Positions 38,804 to 48,480 of a DNA stretch of 64,000 nucleotides are shown piece after piece. Source of the DNA: an uncultured Prevotellaceae bacterium (GTDB taxonomy: Bacteria > Bacteroidota > Bacteroidia > Bacteroidales > Bacteroidaceae); the NCBI GenBank assembly GCA_902784755.1, contig CACZVX010000012.1, forward strand, positions 19,096 through 83,095, given 5' to 3'. The translations under genes and the position numbers were made by a program. The notes beneath the pieces are model-generated. The model worked only from the letters and a program-made list of their open reading frames with translations, did not search any database and was not told the origin of the DNA. Each line of letters starts with the position of its first letter. Position 1 is the stretch's first letter.

Positions 38804-39709
38804 ATGGAGAAGAAAGAACGTAAAGACGCTTTGCGACAGTATCAGCGCTACCTGAAATTACAGAAGGGGTTCACGCCCAACACGCTGGATGCCTATTTGC
38901 GCGATGTTCAGAAGCTGTTGCTCTATCTGAAAGGGGAAGGCATAGACCCATTGGATGTGAAGTTGGAAGACTTGGAGCATTTTTCCGCTTCGCTTCATGA
39001 TCTTGGTATTGCCCCGTCTTCACAGGCCCGTATTTTGTGCGGCGTACGCTCCTTCTATCGCTTTCTTAATCTTGACGGTTGGCTCGAACAAGATCCTGCC
39101 GAACTCTTGGAATCTCCTAAGACGGGTGAACATCTGCCAGAATTTCTTTCTACAGCTGAAGTGGATCAGTTGGAAGACATCATCGACCTTTCCAAATGGG
39201 AAGGTCATCGAAACAAGGCCATTATTGAAGTCCTTTTTTCCTGTGGTTTGCGCGTGTCAGAATTGGTAAACCTCCCGTTGAGCAACCTTTATCTCGACGA
39301 AGGTTTTATCCGTGTCTTTGGCAAAGGGCGTAAGGAACGCCTTGTGCCTATTTCGCCGAAAGCCATTAAGGAACTGAACCTGTGGTTTGATGACCGTCGT
39401 CACATGACCATCAAACCCGGTGAAGAAGACTATGTTTTTCTGAACCGTCGTGGCAGCCATCTCACCCGTACGATGATCCTTATTATGATAAAACAGTACG
39501 CGCGCGAGGCTGGCATTCAGAAGACGATCTCTCCCCACACGCTCCGTCATTCTTTTGCCACTGCCCTTTTGGAAGGTGGTGCTGATCTTCGTGCCATCCA
39601 GGCGATGCTTGGTCATGAGTCGATCGGCACCACTGAGATTTATACCCATATCGATACGACTACCCTCCGTGAGGAGATTCTCCAGCATCATCCGCGGAAC
39701 ATCAAGTAA
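38804..39709 (+). CDS. xerD: XerC/XerD tyrosine recombinase
   Basis: 301 residues, normal length. N-terminal SAM-like DNA-binding domain (about 10-90) and catalytic domain with Arg (SCGLRVSEL), Lys (FGKGRKERLVP), HTLRH, GHESI and Tyr in TEIYTHID. No excisionase, att site or phage genes lie nearby, so this is the housekeeping chromosome-dimer resolvase rather than a mobile-element integrase. XerD rather than XerC by overall similarity; the choice is not certain. Confidence 0.85.
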   Translation: MEKKERKDALRQYQRYLKLQKGFTPNTLDAYLRDVQKLLLYLKGEGIDPLDVKLEDLEHFSASLHDLGIAPSSQARILCGVRSFYRFLNLDGWLEQDPAELLESPKTGEHLPEFLSTAEVDQLEDIIDLSKWEGHRNKAIIEVLFSCGLRVSELVNLPLSNLYLDEGFIRVFGKGRKERLVPISPKAIKELNLWFDDRRHMTIKPGEEDYVFLNRRGSHLTRTMILIMIKQYAREAGIQKTISPHTLRHSFATALLEGGADLRAIQAMLGHESIGTTEIYTHIDTTTLREEILQHHPRNIK

Positions 39710-39711
39710 AC

Positions 39712-39736
39712 AACGATAACGATAACGTTAACGATA
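39712..39736 (+). repeat. CGATAA hexamer repeat
   Basis: Short run of CGATAACGATAACGTTAACG directly after the xerD stop, of the same word family as at 6028 and 25571. Confidence 0.55.
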
Positions 39737-39770
39737 GCAAAGCGCCTTTGGCGTATCGACTGGCTTTTTT
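39732..39770 (+). terminator. probable xerD terminator
   Basis: CGATA...GCGCC TTT GGCG...TATCG form a nested stem followed by TGGCTTTTTT. Confidence 0.65.
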
Positions 39771-39895
39771 ATACGCAAAAAAGGGCGAAATCATCGGGAT
39801 TTTGCGGTTATATAACAAAAAAACGCGCAATATTTAAAAAAGCAAAATGTAATAAAATAAATGTGACGTTCTATAAAGAATTTAAAACAAAAAAA

Positions 39896-39927
39896 CTTGA
39901 TAATATAAAAGATATGCTGTAAATTTG
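39896..39927 (+). promoter_or_regulatory. promoter of the xylan uptake operon
   Basis: CTTG (39896-39899), 20 bases, then TAAATTTG (39920-39927). Spacing and -7 fit the Bacteroidota consensus. Transcription would begin near 39934 and leave a leader of about 190 bases before the SusC start. Confidence 0.7.
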
Positions 39928-40012
39928 CAACTGGAATTGACCCATAATTAAAAACCATAATTTAAAACCAAAAATATTACGACCTATAATTAAAACCTAT
40001 AAAATTAAATTT

Positions 40013-40129
40013 ATGTTTAAAAAGCTTTTGATTGGTAATTTTGCTGTCATTCCGGCTCTGCCCCAACCCATGAGTTGTGACTATGATGGTGAGTACGACG
40101 CTTTACAAAACAGATGTAGTGGAATATGA
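40013..40129 (+). CDS. 38-residue leader ORF overlapping susC start
   Basis: Encodes a short hydrophobic start, a proline-rich turn and a CDYDGEYD stretch. Its TGA overlaps the SusC ATG (ATGA), suggesting translational coupling. It looks like a worn lipoprotein signal. No homologue recognised; it may be a leader peptide or a gene remnant. Confidence 0.35.
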   Translation: MFKKLLIGNFAVIPALPQPMSCDYDGEYDALQNRCSGI

Positions 40130-43100
40130 AACATCTAACTATTATCAAACACACCGTGCCAACTTTGTTGATGCTGTTGGTTCCCTTGGTAATGTGGGCC
40201 CAAGGCGGAATCAAAGTTAGTGGTACAGTGACTGCCGAGGGAGGTGATCCGCTCATCGGCGCAACAGTCTTAGTGAAAGGGAATACAAGTCGTGGTACTA
40301 TCACGGACATTGACGGTAACTTCCAATTGGAAGTTCCTTCCGAGCAGTCTGTGCTTGTGTTTTCCTATGTAGGTATGACCTCAAAAGAAGTCAGAGTTGG
40401 CAAGCAGCACAACCTTAAGGTTTCGCTCGAAGAAGAAAACCAGCTCGAAGAAGTCGTTGTGGTAGGTTACGGCCAGCAGAAAAAAGCCTCAGTGGTAGGT
40501 GCTATCACTCAGACCACAGGTGAAGTGCTTGAGCGTGCTGCCGGTATCGGTAGTGTGGGTGCAGCCCTGACGGGTAACCTCCCCGGTGTCGCAACAATCG
40601 CTTCTTCTGGTCAGCCGGGTGAAGAAGACCCGCGAATCTATATCCGTGGTGCTGCCGCCTGGAATACAGATGCTCAGCCGCTGATCCTCGTTGATGGCGT
40701 TGAGCGTGAAATCAAGTCTGTCGATATCACTTCGGTGGCTACGATTTCCGTGTTGAAGGATGCCTCTGCAACTGCCGTTTACGGTGTGAAAGGTGCTAAC
40801 GGTGTGATCCTGATTACCACCAAGCGTGGTGTGGAAGGTAAGGCAAGAATCGACGTGGGCTTCAATGCAACATTGAAGGCTGTGTCAAAACTCCCGCGCA
40901 AGTACGATTCTTATGATGGCTATATGTTTCGTAACCAAGCACTCGAGCATGAACTTGCCATCGGCGGTGATGCTTCTTGGGCTTACTATCGTCCACAGAC
41001 GTTCATCAACAACTTCCGTAACCAGGACTATACGGTTAAACCGAATTATGATGCCAACGGTAACTACCTCGGTGACTACAGCCAGGCAGAACGCTATCCT
41101 AACGTTGACTGGCAGGATGAAATGTTCAATAGAACAGCGCTGTCTTATAATACAAACCTGAATATCTCCGGTGGTACGAAGTACGTCAAATATTTCGTGT
41201 CGTTCGACTTCCAGAACGAAGGTGATATGACCAAGATTTGGGACAACCATCAGGGTTATGAGGGCGGTTATTCATACAATCGTCTGAATGTACGTTCAAA
41301 TCTGGACTTCCAGATTACGAATACTACTACTTTCAAGGTAAACCTGGCTGGTTCGAATGCACAGCAGAAGACCCCACGTTATTATTATGGTAATAGTGGT
41401 GAGTACTTCCAGCAGCAGATGTGGGCCGGTGCATACGGTATGCCACCCAACGTGTTCCCTGTGCAGTTCTCCAATAATTCTTGGGGTTATTATCCGCTGG
41501 TTTCCAATGTGGCTAACTCTCCTATGAATGTTGCCTTGTCAGGATATGAGTTGAAGACCATCACCCGTGTCTTTACAGACTTTGCACTTGAGCAGAAACT
41601 CGACTTCATAACAGAGGGTCTTGTTGCGCGTGGTACGATCTCATGGGATAACCAGTTTAATGAGGGCAGTCGTGGTATTAACCAGGCTGGTGGCAATCAT
41701 GAATCTATGAGAATGTACATGCTTCCTGAGGACGGTGTGCCCCGTCCTGAAAAGCAGATTTTCGATGCGACTGGTTTTGATTTCTATGAAAAGGTGGACT
41801 GGGATCTTGCCGCAGGTGAAGTAAGTAGTACCAATCGTGCTACGGAAATGTCGCTTCAACTTTATTGGGGCCGTCAACTCGGCGACCATAACGTCTCTTT
41901 GATGGGTAACTGGAAGCGCCGTATGTATGCTGGAAATACAGAACTTGAGAATCGTCGTGAGGACTGGGTGTTCCGTACTACATACGATTTCAAGAGCAAG
42001 TATTTCGCCGAGTTCAACGGTGCTTACAATGGTTCGCAGAAGTTCTCTCCCGACAACCGCTTCGCTTTCTTCTGTTCAGGTGCTATCGGCTGGATGGTAT
42101 CGGAAGAGAAATTCATGAAGCCGCTGAAGGATAAGAAAATCCTGGATATGTTCAAGATCCGTGGCTCATACGGTGAAATCGGTGATGACAATGCCGGAGC
42201 ACGTTGGGCTTACCTGACTCAGTGGTCGGTATTGAATAAAGTAAATATGACGCTGACGGCTGGCCAGAGTCCATATCAAGGTTATAAGGAATCTGTCGTT
42301 GCTGCTCCTGATCTTCGTTGGGCAACAGTACGAAAAATGAACATCGGTTTCGACTATGGATTCCTCGGTGGTATGTTCACAGGTAGTTTCGACTGGTTCC
42401 GTGACAAACGCTATGACATCTTCGTTTCCGGTAACAACCGTTCTGTACCTTCTTATTATGGTGCAGCAACGACCCCGGATATCAATAAGGGTGAAATCAT
42501 GAACAATGGTTTCGAGGTTGAACTTCGTTTCAACAAAGTGCTGAAGAATGGTATGCGTTTCTGGGCCAATGCCAACTATACCTATGCTCACAATGAAATC
42601 AAGTTGAAGGATGACCCGGCATTGTTGCCCTCTTACCGTAGAGCACAGGGTTATTCTCAGGGCCAGTACGTTTCATTTATTGACAACGGCTTCATCGGTA
42701 CTTATGACGAACTCTACAGCACACCTAAGCGCGAGATGGACGATAACCAGGTGCTTATTGGTGACCACTATATTGTGGACTTCAATGCTGACGGCGTTGT
42801 TGACGAGACATACGACCAGGCTCCTTACGGCTATACCGGTAACCCGGAGCACACCTACAATGCCACCATCGGATGGGAGTGGAAGGGCTTCAGCATGTTC
42901 GCTCAGTTATATGGTGTAACAGGTGTGACCCGTGACGTAGGTCTTACCTCTTTTAATAATAAGTTGTTGACAGTGTTTGACAATGGTACATGGTGGAATC
43001 CTACAGATGCCAATGGTGATGTTGTTGCACCTCGTTATACCACGCAGGTATCCTACAACAACGGTACACAGTATCTCTATGACGGTTCATACCTCCGTCT

Positions 43101-43308
43101 GAAGAATGTGGAGATCGCCTATACCTGGACGAAGGGCTGGATCAAGAAACTCGGTTTCACAAGCCTGAAGCTTTATCTCAATGGTAACAACCTCTTCCTG
43201 ATTACCAAGATGCCTGACGACCGTGAAAGTAACTACGGATGGAGTGGTGGCGGTGGCGCCTATCCTACTGTAAGACGTTATAACTTCGGTATTAAACTTA
43301 ACATTTAA
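40126..43308 (+). CDS. xusA: SusC-type TonB-dependent outer-membrane transporter (XusA-like)
   Basis: 1060 residues with signal peptide to about residue 25. Carboxypeptidase-D-like regulatory domain (about 29-112, KVSGTVTAEGG...LIGATVLVKG), a TonB-box-like stretch (EEVVVVGYG), plug domain (about 120-235, PLILVDGVERE, GVKGANGVILITTKRG) and a 22-strand-type barrel ending RYNFGIKLNI. Imports oligosaccharides captured by its SusD partner. The order SusC-SusD-SusC-SusD-SGBP-GH10 matches the xylan utilisation system described in Prevotella bryantii and Bacteroides, hence the symbol. Confidence 0.9.
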   Translation: MKHLTIIKHTVPTLLMLLVPLVMWAQGGIKVSGTVTAEGGDPLIGATVLVKGNTSRGTITDIDGNFQLEVPSEQSVLVFSYVGMTSKEVRVGKQHNLKVSLEEENQLEEVVVVGYGQQKKASVVGAITQTTGEVLERAAGIGSVGAALTGNLPGVATIASSGQPGEEDPRIYIRGAAAWNTDAQPLILVDGVEREIKSVDITSVATISVLKDASATAVYGVKGANGVILITTKRGVEGKARIDVGFNATLKAVSKLPRKYDSYDGYMFRNQALEHELAIGGDASWAYYRPQTFINNFRNQDYTVKPNYDANGNYLGDYSQAERYPNVDWQDEMFNRTALSYNTNLNISGGTKYVKYFVSFDFQNEGDMTKIWDNHQGYEGGYSYNRLNVRSNLDFQITNTTTFKVNLAGSNAQQKTPRYYYGNSGEYFQQQMWAGAYGMPPNVFPVQFSNNSWGYYPLVSNVANSPMNVALSGYELKTITRVFTDFALEQKLDFITEGLVARGTISWDNQFNEGSRGINQAGGNHESMRMYMLPEDGVPRPEKQIFDATGFDFYEKVDWDLAAGEVSSTNRATEMSLQLYWGRQLGDHNVSLMGNWKRRMYAGNTELENRREDWVFRTTYDFKSKYFAEFNGAYNGSQKFSPDNRFAFFCSGAIGWMVSEEKFMKPLKDKKILDMFKIRGSYGEIGDDNAGARWAYLTQWSVLNKVNMTLTAGQSPYQGYKESVVAAPDLRWATVRKMNIGFDYGFLGGMFTGSFDWFRDKRYDIFVSGNNRSVPSYYGAATTPDINKGEIMNNGFEVELRFNKVLKNGMRFWANANYTYAHNEIKLKDDPALLPSYRRAQGYSQGQYVSFIDNGFIGTYDELYSTPKREMDDNQVLIGDHYIVDFNADGVVDETYDQAPYGYTGNPEHTYNATIGWEWKGFSMFAQLYGVTGVTRDVGLTSFNNKLLTVFDNGTWWNPTDANGDVVAPRYTTQVSYNNGTQYLYDGSYLRLKNVEIAYTWTKGWIKKLGFTSLKLYLNGNNLFLITKMPDDRESNYGWSGGGGAYPTVRRYNFGIKLNI

Positions 43309-43320
43309 AGGCGTACAACA

Positions 43321-45342
43321 ATGATGAAATATTATAATAACATAAAGACCCTTTTGTGTGGTTCGCTTCTCCTGCTGGCAGGCGGTGCATTCTTCACTTC
43401 CTGCACAGACTGGCTCGATAAGGATCCTGATTCTATCGTGGCTGAGGATGAGGCATTCAAGAATTTCCGCAACTTCCAGGGATATGTTGAGGAAATCTAT
43501 TCCTTGGTACCCAGTAAGGAGATGGTTAACTATTGTACCGCATGGAATTTCGGTGACGACGCCGTTCATAACCCTGAAGGCTATGCCCACATGGACCATC
43601 AGGTCGATCTTGGTAACTATCGTAACTGGTACACGAACAACCAGTGTTGGCTCAACGGTGCTAGAAGTTCTCTCTGGAGAAATTCCTGGTATTGCATCCG
43701 TAAGTGTAACATGGGTATTGAAAACATTGGTTCGCTCGTTGGTACTGACGAAGAGCGTGACATCTTGCTCGGACAGATGTATTTCTTCCGTGCCTGGTGG
43801 CATTTCGAACTGATGTGCTATTTCGGTGGCCTGCCCTATATTGATCAGTCGTTTGTGGATGGTCATATTCCCGAACTTCCCCGTCTTTCTTTCCAGGAAT
43901 GTGCAGATCGCTGCGCAGAGGACTTTGAGAGAGCATCCGAACTCCTGCCGTTGGATTCAAAGGAATGGGATGAGACGCTTGTCGGTAAGGATAATAACAC
44001 GGTTAATAACAACCAACTGCGTGTCAACAAGTTTATGGCACTCTGCTATCTGGGCAAGTGTTATCTCTGGGCCGGTTCTCCGCTCATGAAGGAGTTTGAG
44101 AAGACCAAGACCGGTGGCCTTCCTGTACTGTTAGGTGCCAGTCAAGGTGGTGCCGGCGCCAAGACCTATGACTATGATGAGGCTTACTGTAAGAAGGCTG
44201 CTGAGGCCCTTGGTAAGGCTCTTGACTTGGTCGCTAAAGGACAGACCAATTACAAACTTGCTGAATTCAAGTACTCCAACATCTACGATCATGAGAAGTT
44301 GACAACTGCAGAAGATTGTTATTCACAGATATTCTATACCGTCAGTGACGGTTGGAAAATGCCTGGTGAATCAGAGGCTATCTTCCGTGGTGCTCACCCA
44401 GGTGTGAACTCTTCTAACTGGAACTGTACCAAGATTTTCGGCCCAAAGGTTGCCGGTCTCGTGGAGCATGACAACATCATTCACCACCCCACAGGAAACC
44501 TCATCGACCAGTACGGTATGGCCAACGGCCAGCCCATCTATCTGGTTGAGAATGGTCACTATGTGCTGAATCCAAAGTCTGGATGGGATCCGGAGCATCC
44601 CTTTAAAGGCCGTGACCCACGATTCTACCATGACATTATCTTCGACGGTTTCCACTATGTGCTCAAGACTGAAGCCTTGAATGCTGCTCAGAAGGAGCAT
44701 GAATATTGCTCTCTGTACACGGGTGGAGCCATGCGTTCTATAGACAATGGAAGCAGCACGGGTTATTTCATTCAGAAACTTGTTCCTCATCAGTGTAATA
44801 TCGGTGACAAGTGGTATGACTATGGCTATGCTTTGCAGACCTATCTTCCTTACATGCGCCTGGCAGATGTCTATTTGATGTTCGCAGAGGCTATGGCGGC
44901 TTTCTCGCATGATGTGAAGGACTTGAAGACCACAACTGCCTATTGTCCCTCGTATTCCGCTGTCGGTGCCATCAATGCACTCCGTGACCGTGTGGGAATG
45001 GAAGGTGTTCAGGATGACTTCCTGGATACTCGTGAGCACTTTATTGATGAGGTTCGCCGCGAACGTGCTGTGGAACTGTCGTTCGAAGGGTTCCGTTGGA
45101 ATGACCTTCAGCGTTGGCTGCTCCTGACAGAACCTCCTTACACAGAGAAGTACTCTCATGAGTTTGAGCGTATGCAGAAGGCCGATTGGTTCAAGAAGAA
45201 CGACCCGAAGGATGCTCAAGTCGCTAACTTCCATCATAAGACGCTCATCAAGCGTCCTTTGGAAGCAAAGCACTATTGGTTCCCATTCCCAGAGAAGGAT
45301 GTCTATCTTTATGAAGGATTTAAGCAGAATCCAGGATGGTAA
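43321..45342 (+). CDS. xusB: SusD/RagB-type glycan-binding lipoprotein (XusB-like)
   Basis: 673 residues; lipobox FFTSC (Cys28). TPR-rich SusD fold with FFRAWWHFELMCYFGGLPYI near residue 160 and the C-terminal SusD signature (RERAVELSFEGFRWNDLQRW). Acts as the lid on the preceding SusC at the cell surface and binds xylo-oligosaccharides by inference. It lies 12 bases after xusA. MM start: either Met is possible. Confidence 0.9.
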   Translation: MMKYYNNIKTLLCGSLLLLAGGAFFTSCTDWLDKDPDSIVAEDEAFKNFRNFQGYVEEIYSLVPSKEMVNYCTAWNFGDDAVHNPEGYAHMDHQVDLGNYRNWYTNNQCWLNGARSSLWRNSWYCIRKCNMGIENIGSLVGTDEERDILLGQMYFFRAWWHFELMCYFGGLPYIDQSFVDGHIPELPRLSFQECADRCAEDFERASELLPLDSKEWDETLVGKDNNTVNNNQLRVNKFMALCYLGKCYLWAGSPLMKEFEKTKTGGLPVLLGASQGGAGAKTYDYDEAYCKKAAEALGKALDLVAKGQTNYKLAEFKYSNIYDHEKLTTAEDCYSQIFYTVSDGWKMPGESEAIFRGAHPGVNSSNWNCTKIFGPKVAGLVEHDNIIHHPTGNLIDQYGMANGQPIYLVENGHYVLNPKSGWDPEHPFKGRDPRFYHDIIFDGFHYVLKTEALNAAQKEHEYCSLYTGGAMRSIDNGSSTGYFIQKLVPHQCNIGDKWYDYGYALQTYLPYMRLADVYLMFAEAMAAFSHDVKDLKTTTAYCPSYSAVGAINALRDRVGMEGVQDDFLDTREHFIDEVRRERAVELSFEGFRWNDLQRWLLLTEPPYTEKYSHEFERMQKADWFKKNDPKDAQVANFHHKTLIKRPLEAKHYWFPFPEKDVYLYEGFKQNPGW

Positions 45343-45345
45343 AAA

Positions 45346-45373
45346 GTGAAGAGTGAAAAGTGAATAGTGAAGA
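45346..45373 (+). repeat. heptamer repeat GTGAARA x4 upstream of second SusC gene
   Basis: GTGAAGA, GTGAAAA, GTGAATA, GTGAAGA in register, filling the gap between xusB and xusC and ending 31 bases before the chosen start. Confidence 0.8.
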
Positions 45374-45404
45374 ATTTGCTACCGCTATTAAAATAACATA
45401 TAAT

Positions 45405-48404
45405 ATGAAAAAGATAAAAACAAATATATTTCTCTTTGCCATGATGGCTGCATCACCATTGGCGGTCAACGCACAGGCTGCTGGCGATGCTGATTCCACG
45501 GTGGTGAAAAAGAAAGTCCATGTCGCTTTCCGCGATAAGGATCCAGACCATCTGCTGGGAGGAGTTTCCTATGTTGATATGGAAGAACTCCAGAAGAAAG
45601 ATTACACGATGGGAAGCCTCGAAGATCTGAATGCCCTTGTCGGTGGATGGAATGGAAACAACCTTTGGGGCATGGACAATGACCGTCTGGATAATAACGA
45701 CAACGGCAACTTGCCGCTTGTGATTATCGATGGTGTGAAGCGCCCGTCAAACAACGTGCTTCCATCTGAAATAGAGCAGATCACTTTCCTCAAAGGTGCA
45801 CAGGCGGTCGTACTCTATGGCTCCAAGGGTGCCAAGGGTGCTATCCTGATTACGACCAAGCGTGGTAAGGTGGACGGCCTGCAGATTAAGGCCAATGCGA
45901 ATACGGGCTGGTATGTAGCCAAGGAATTCCCCCAGTATCTGGGCTCTGCGGAGTATATGACGCTCTTTAACGAAGCCGCCTATAACGATAACCTTGCACA
46001 AGGCAATGCGGCTTCCGCCAAGTTGCCTTATTCTCAGCAGGATATCTACAATCATGCTATTGGTGCAAATCCTTACCGTTATCCCAATGTAAACTACTAC
46101 TCTGACGATTATATCCGCAAGGCCTATAACCGCTCCGAGGGAACGTTGGAAGTCCAGGGTGGCGGTACACGTGCCCACTTCTACACGAACATCAACTACT
46201 ATCGTAACGAAGACCTTATCAATTTCGGTCCGGCAAAGGATAACTATACCGACCGTTTCAGTGTACGTGGTAATGTAGATTTGGTGGTCAACAAATTCAT
46301 CACAGGTTGGGCTAATGTAAGTGCTACCTATTATAATGAGTATAAGAACAAGGGTAATTTCTGGGGTGATGCATCTACGATGCGTCCAAACTTCCCGCAG
46401 GGTGCTGCCCCATTGATTCCTATTGACATGGTTGACCCCAATGCCAGCATGGCCTTGGCTACGCTCGGCAAGTCTCTCAACCTGATTGACGGAAAATGGT
46501 TCCCGGGCGGTGGTACGGACGGTGCACAGACGAATGCCATTGCAGACTGCTATTTTGGTGGTGAGACACGGGCCGTAAGCCGACAGTTCCAGTTTGATGC
46601 CGGTATCAACTATGACATGAACAAGTTTCTGAAGGGTTTGACTTTCAAGACGTTGTTCTCGATTGACTATGCTGCCAACTATAGCCTGGCATATAACAAT
46701 ACGTACTCTCTGTTCTTCCCCACATGGAGTAATTATAACACACAGGATGCCATTATTGCCATCAGCCAGCCGAAGGATGAGGTTGTGACGGGTACGATGA
46801 CCATGTCTGACACGAAATACCGCCAGACCATCACATGGAACGGTCATTTTGACTACGATCATATTTTTGCCGGCAAGCACCATGTAACAGGTATGCTTCT
46901 CGCTAATATGTACACGACTACATCGAGCCAGAAGAAACATCGTTATGCCAATGCTAACTTGGGTCTTCAGGCTGGTTACGACTATATGGGTCGTTACTTT
47001 GCTGAAGTGGGATTGGCAGGTGTTCATTCTGCCCGCCTTGCTAAAGGTAATCGCGAAGCCCTTTCGCATTCTTTCACCATTGGCTGGAACTTGGCCAAGG
47101 AGAAATTCATGCAGGGCAGTTTCGTGGACGACCTGATGCTCAGTGCATCTTACAGCAATCTGAATAATGATGCTGATGTCTATTATACTGGTAGCAAATA
47201 CGAAGACTTCTATCTCTACGATGCTGTGTGGACAGACCAAAATACTACGAGCTTTGCATGGAATGAAGGTGCAAACTCTGCCGTCTCTACAGTTTCTACC
47301 TCTGGTAATAATCCTGCGCTCGATTATATTCACCGCAAGGAATGGTCTGTAAGCCTTCGTGGTTCTTTTTTCAACAAGTTGATAACAACGGATCTCACCT
47401 TCTTCAATACGGACATGACCGGTAACATCATCCAGAACCCGACTCAATATCCGTCACATTTGAAAGAAGGTCTTAACAGCAGTAAATTCTCGCCACTTAG
47501 CAACTATAACGCCTCTAACCGCAAGGGATTTGATTTCAGCATCAAAGCCAGAAAGCAGTTCGGCCAGGTTCATGCGGAACTCGGTTTGGTCGGTACTTAT
47601 CTCAAGACTGAGTGGAAGAAGTTTGACGAAGTGGCAGACGTGAGGGCTCCTTACCGTAACTATGCAGGAGGACTCATGCATGTGGGTAAACCTCTTGACG
47701 TCCTCGAAGGCTTCCGTTGCCTGGGCTTCTATACCATTGATGACTTTAATGTGGTGACTGATGATAAAGGCAAGACTACCTATAAATTAAAAGAAGGTAA
47801 ATATGGCCTTGGTGGTACGGTGATGCCTGGTGACCTCAAGTATGAGGATATCAATGGTGACGGAACCATCGACAAATTGGATCAGGTTGAATTGGGCAAG
47901 TCTGGTACTTTCGGCTCACCTTGGACCATTGGCGTGAACCTTACCCTGAAGTATAAGAACTGGACACTCTTCGTAGTGGGTAATGGCCAGTTCGGTGCAT
48001 ACGCCATGAAGAACGGCAGTTATTATTATATGCAGGGAAACAGCAAATATTCTGTAAATGTGCGTGACCACATACAGTACACCTATGATGATGCCGGCAT
48101 TATCAATGGCTTTGTGAATCCTGCTGCTACTCATCCTCGTCTGAGTGTGGCCAGTACGCCTAACAATGGTGCGGCTTCTACCTACTGGATGTATAGCACA
48201 GACCGTTTCAACCTCCGCAAGGTGCAGCTGACTTACGACTTCCCTTCAGAGATATTTGAAGGAAAGTGGGTGAAGGCGCTCTCCATCTATCTGAATGGTA
48301 ATGATCTCTTCACATTCTCAAAGCACCGTAAGTTGATGGAGACCAGCGTTGGCTATGCACCACAGACCCGTTTCTATAATCTCGGTGTGAAGGTAACGCT
48401 ATAA
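45405..48404 (+). CDS. xusC: SusC-type TonB-dependent transporter (XusC-like)
   Basis: ATG at 45405 starts a signal peptide (MKKIKTNIFLFAMMAASPLAVNAQ); the frame open from 45360 lies in the heptamer repeat. 999 residues. Unlike the first SusC it lacks the carboxypeptidase-D-like domain and a clear TonB box: after the signal peptide, only about 50 residues precede the plug (about 70-165, LVIIDGVKRP, YGSKGAKGAILITTKRG). Barrel to the C-terminus (RFYNLGVKVTL). Second transporter of the xylan system. Confidence 0.88.
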   Translation: MKKIKTNIFLFAMMAASPLAVNAQAAGDADSTVVKKKVHVAFRDKDPDHLLGGVSYVDMEELQKKDYTMGSLEDLNALVGGWNGNNLWGMDNDRLDNNDNGNLPLVIIDGVKRPSNNVLPSEIEQITFLKGAQAVVLYGSKGAKGAILITTKRGKVDGLQIKANANTGWYVAKEFPQYLGSAEYMTLFNEAAYNDNLAQGNAASAKLPYSQQDIYNHAIGANPYRYPNVNYYSDDYIRKAYNRSEGTLEVQGGGTRAHFYTNINYYRNEDLINFGPAKDNYTDRFSVRGNVDLVVNKFITGWANVSATYYNEYKNKGNFWGDASTMRPNFPQGAAPLIPIDMVDPNASMALATLGKSLNLIDGKWFPGGGTDGAQTNAIADCYFGGETRAVSRQFQFDAGINYDMNKFLKGLTFKTLFSIDYAANYSLAYNNTYSLFFPTWSNYNTQDAIIAISQPKDEVVTGTMTMSDTKYRQTITWNGHFDYDHIFAGKHHVTGMLLANMYTTTSSQKKHRYANANLGLQAGYDYMGRYFAEVGLAGVHSARLAKGNREALSHSFTIGWNLAKEKFMQGSFVDDLMLSASYSNLNNDADVYYTGSKYEDFYLYDAVWTDQNTTSFAWNEGANSAVSTVSTSGNNPALDYIHRKEWSVSLRGSFFNKLITTDLTFFNTDMTGNIIQNPTQYPSHLKEGLNSSKFSPLSNYNASNRKGFDFSIKARKQFGQVHAELGLVGTYLKTEWKKFDEVADVRAPYRNYAGGLMHVGKPLDVLEGFRCLGFYTIDDFNVVTDDKGKTTYKLKEGKYGLGGTVMPGDLKYEDINGDGTIDKLDQVELGKSGTFGSPWTIGVNLTLKYKNWTLFVVGNGQFGAYAMKNGSYYYMQGNSKYSVNVRDHIQYTYDDAGIINGFVNPAATHPRLSVASTPNNGAASTYWMYSTDRFNLRKVQLTYDFPSEIFEGKWVKALSIYLNGNDLFTFSKHRKLMETSVGYAPQTRFYNLGVKVTL

Positions 48405-48406
48405 GT

Positions 48407-48437
48407 GACCCCCTCCTGACCCTCCCCGAGGGGAGGG
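48407..48437 (+). repeat. palindromic element copy, after xusC
   Basis: GACCCCCTCCTGACCCTCCC followed by loop and GGGGAGGG, starting 3 bases after the xusC stop. It faces the opposite copy inside the next gene (48526-48554). Confidence 0.8.
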
Positions 48438-48480
48438 AATGGTTTAAAAAGGAAAAATAAACAATACGAAAAGATATAAT

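Larger units (their letters stand above)
39710..40125. other. leader region of the xylan uptake operon
   Basis: 416 bases: hexamer repeat and terminator of xerD, about 120 AT-rich bases, the operon promoter at 39896-39927 and an untranslated leader of roughly 80 bases before a 38-codon ORF. No riboswitch or regulator site was recognised. Confidence 0.6.

Noticed and set aside
38804-39709. Phage or integrative-element integrase
   Set aside because: Length and motifs fit housekeeping XerC/D; no att repeats, tRNA or mobile genes around it.
45747-47447. 566-codon open frame on the minus strand
   Set aside because: It lies entirely antisense to the second SusC gene, has no signal or family motif, and reflects codon bias of the real gene.
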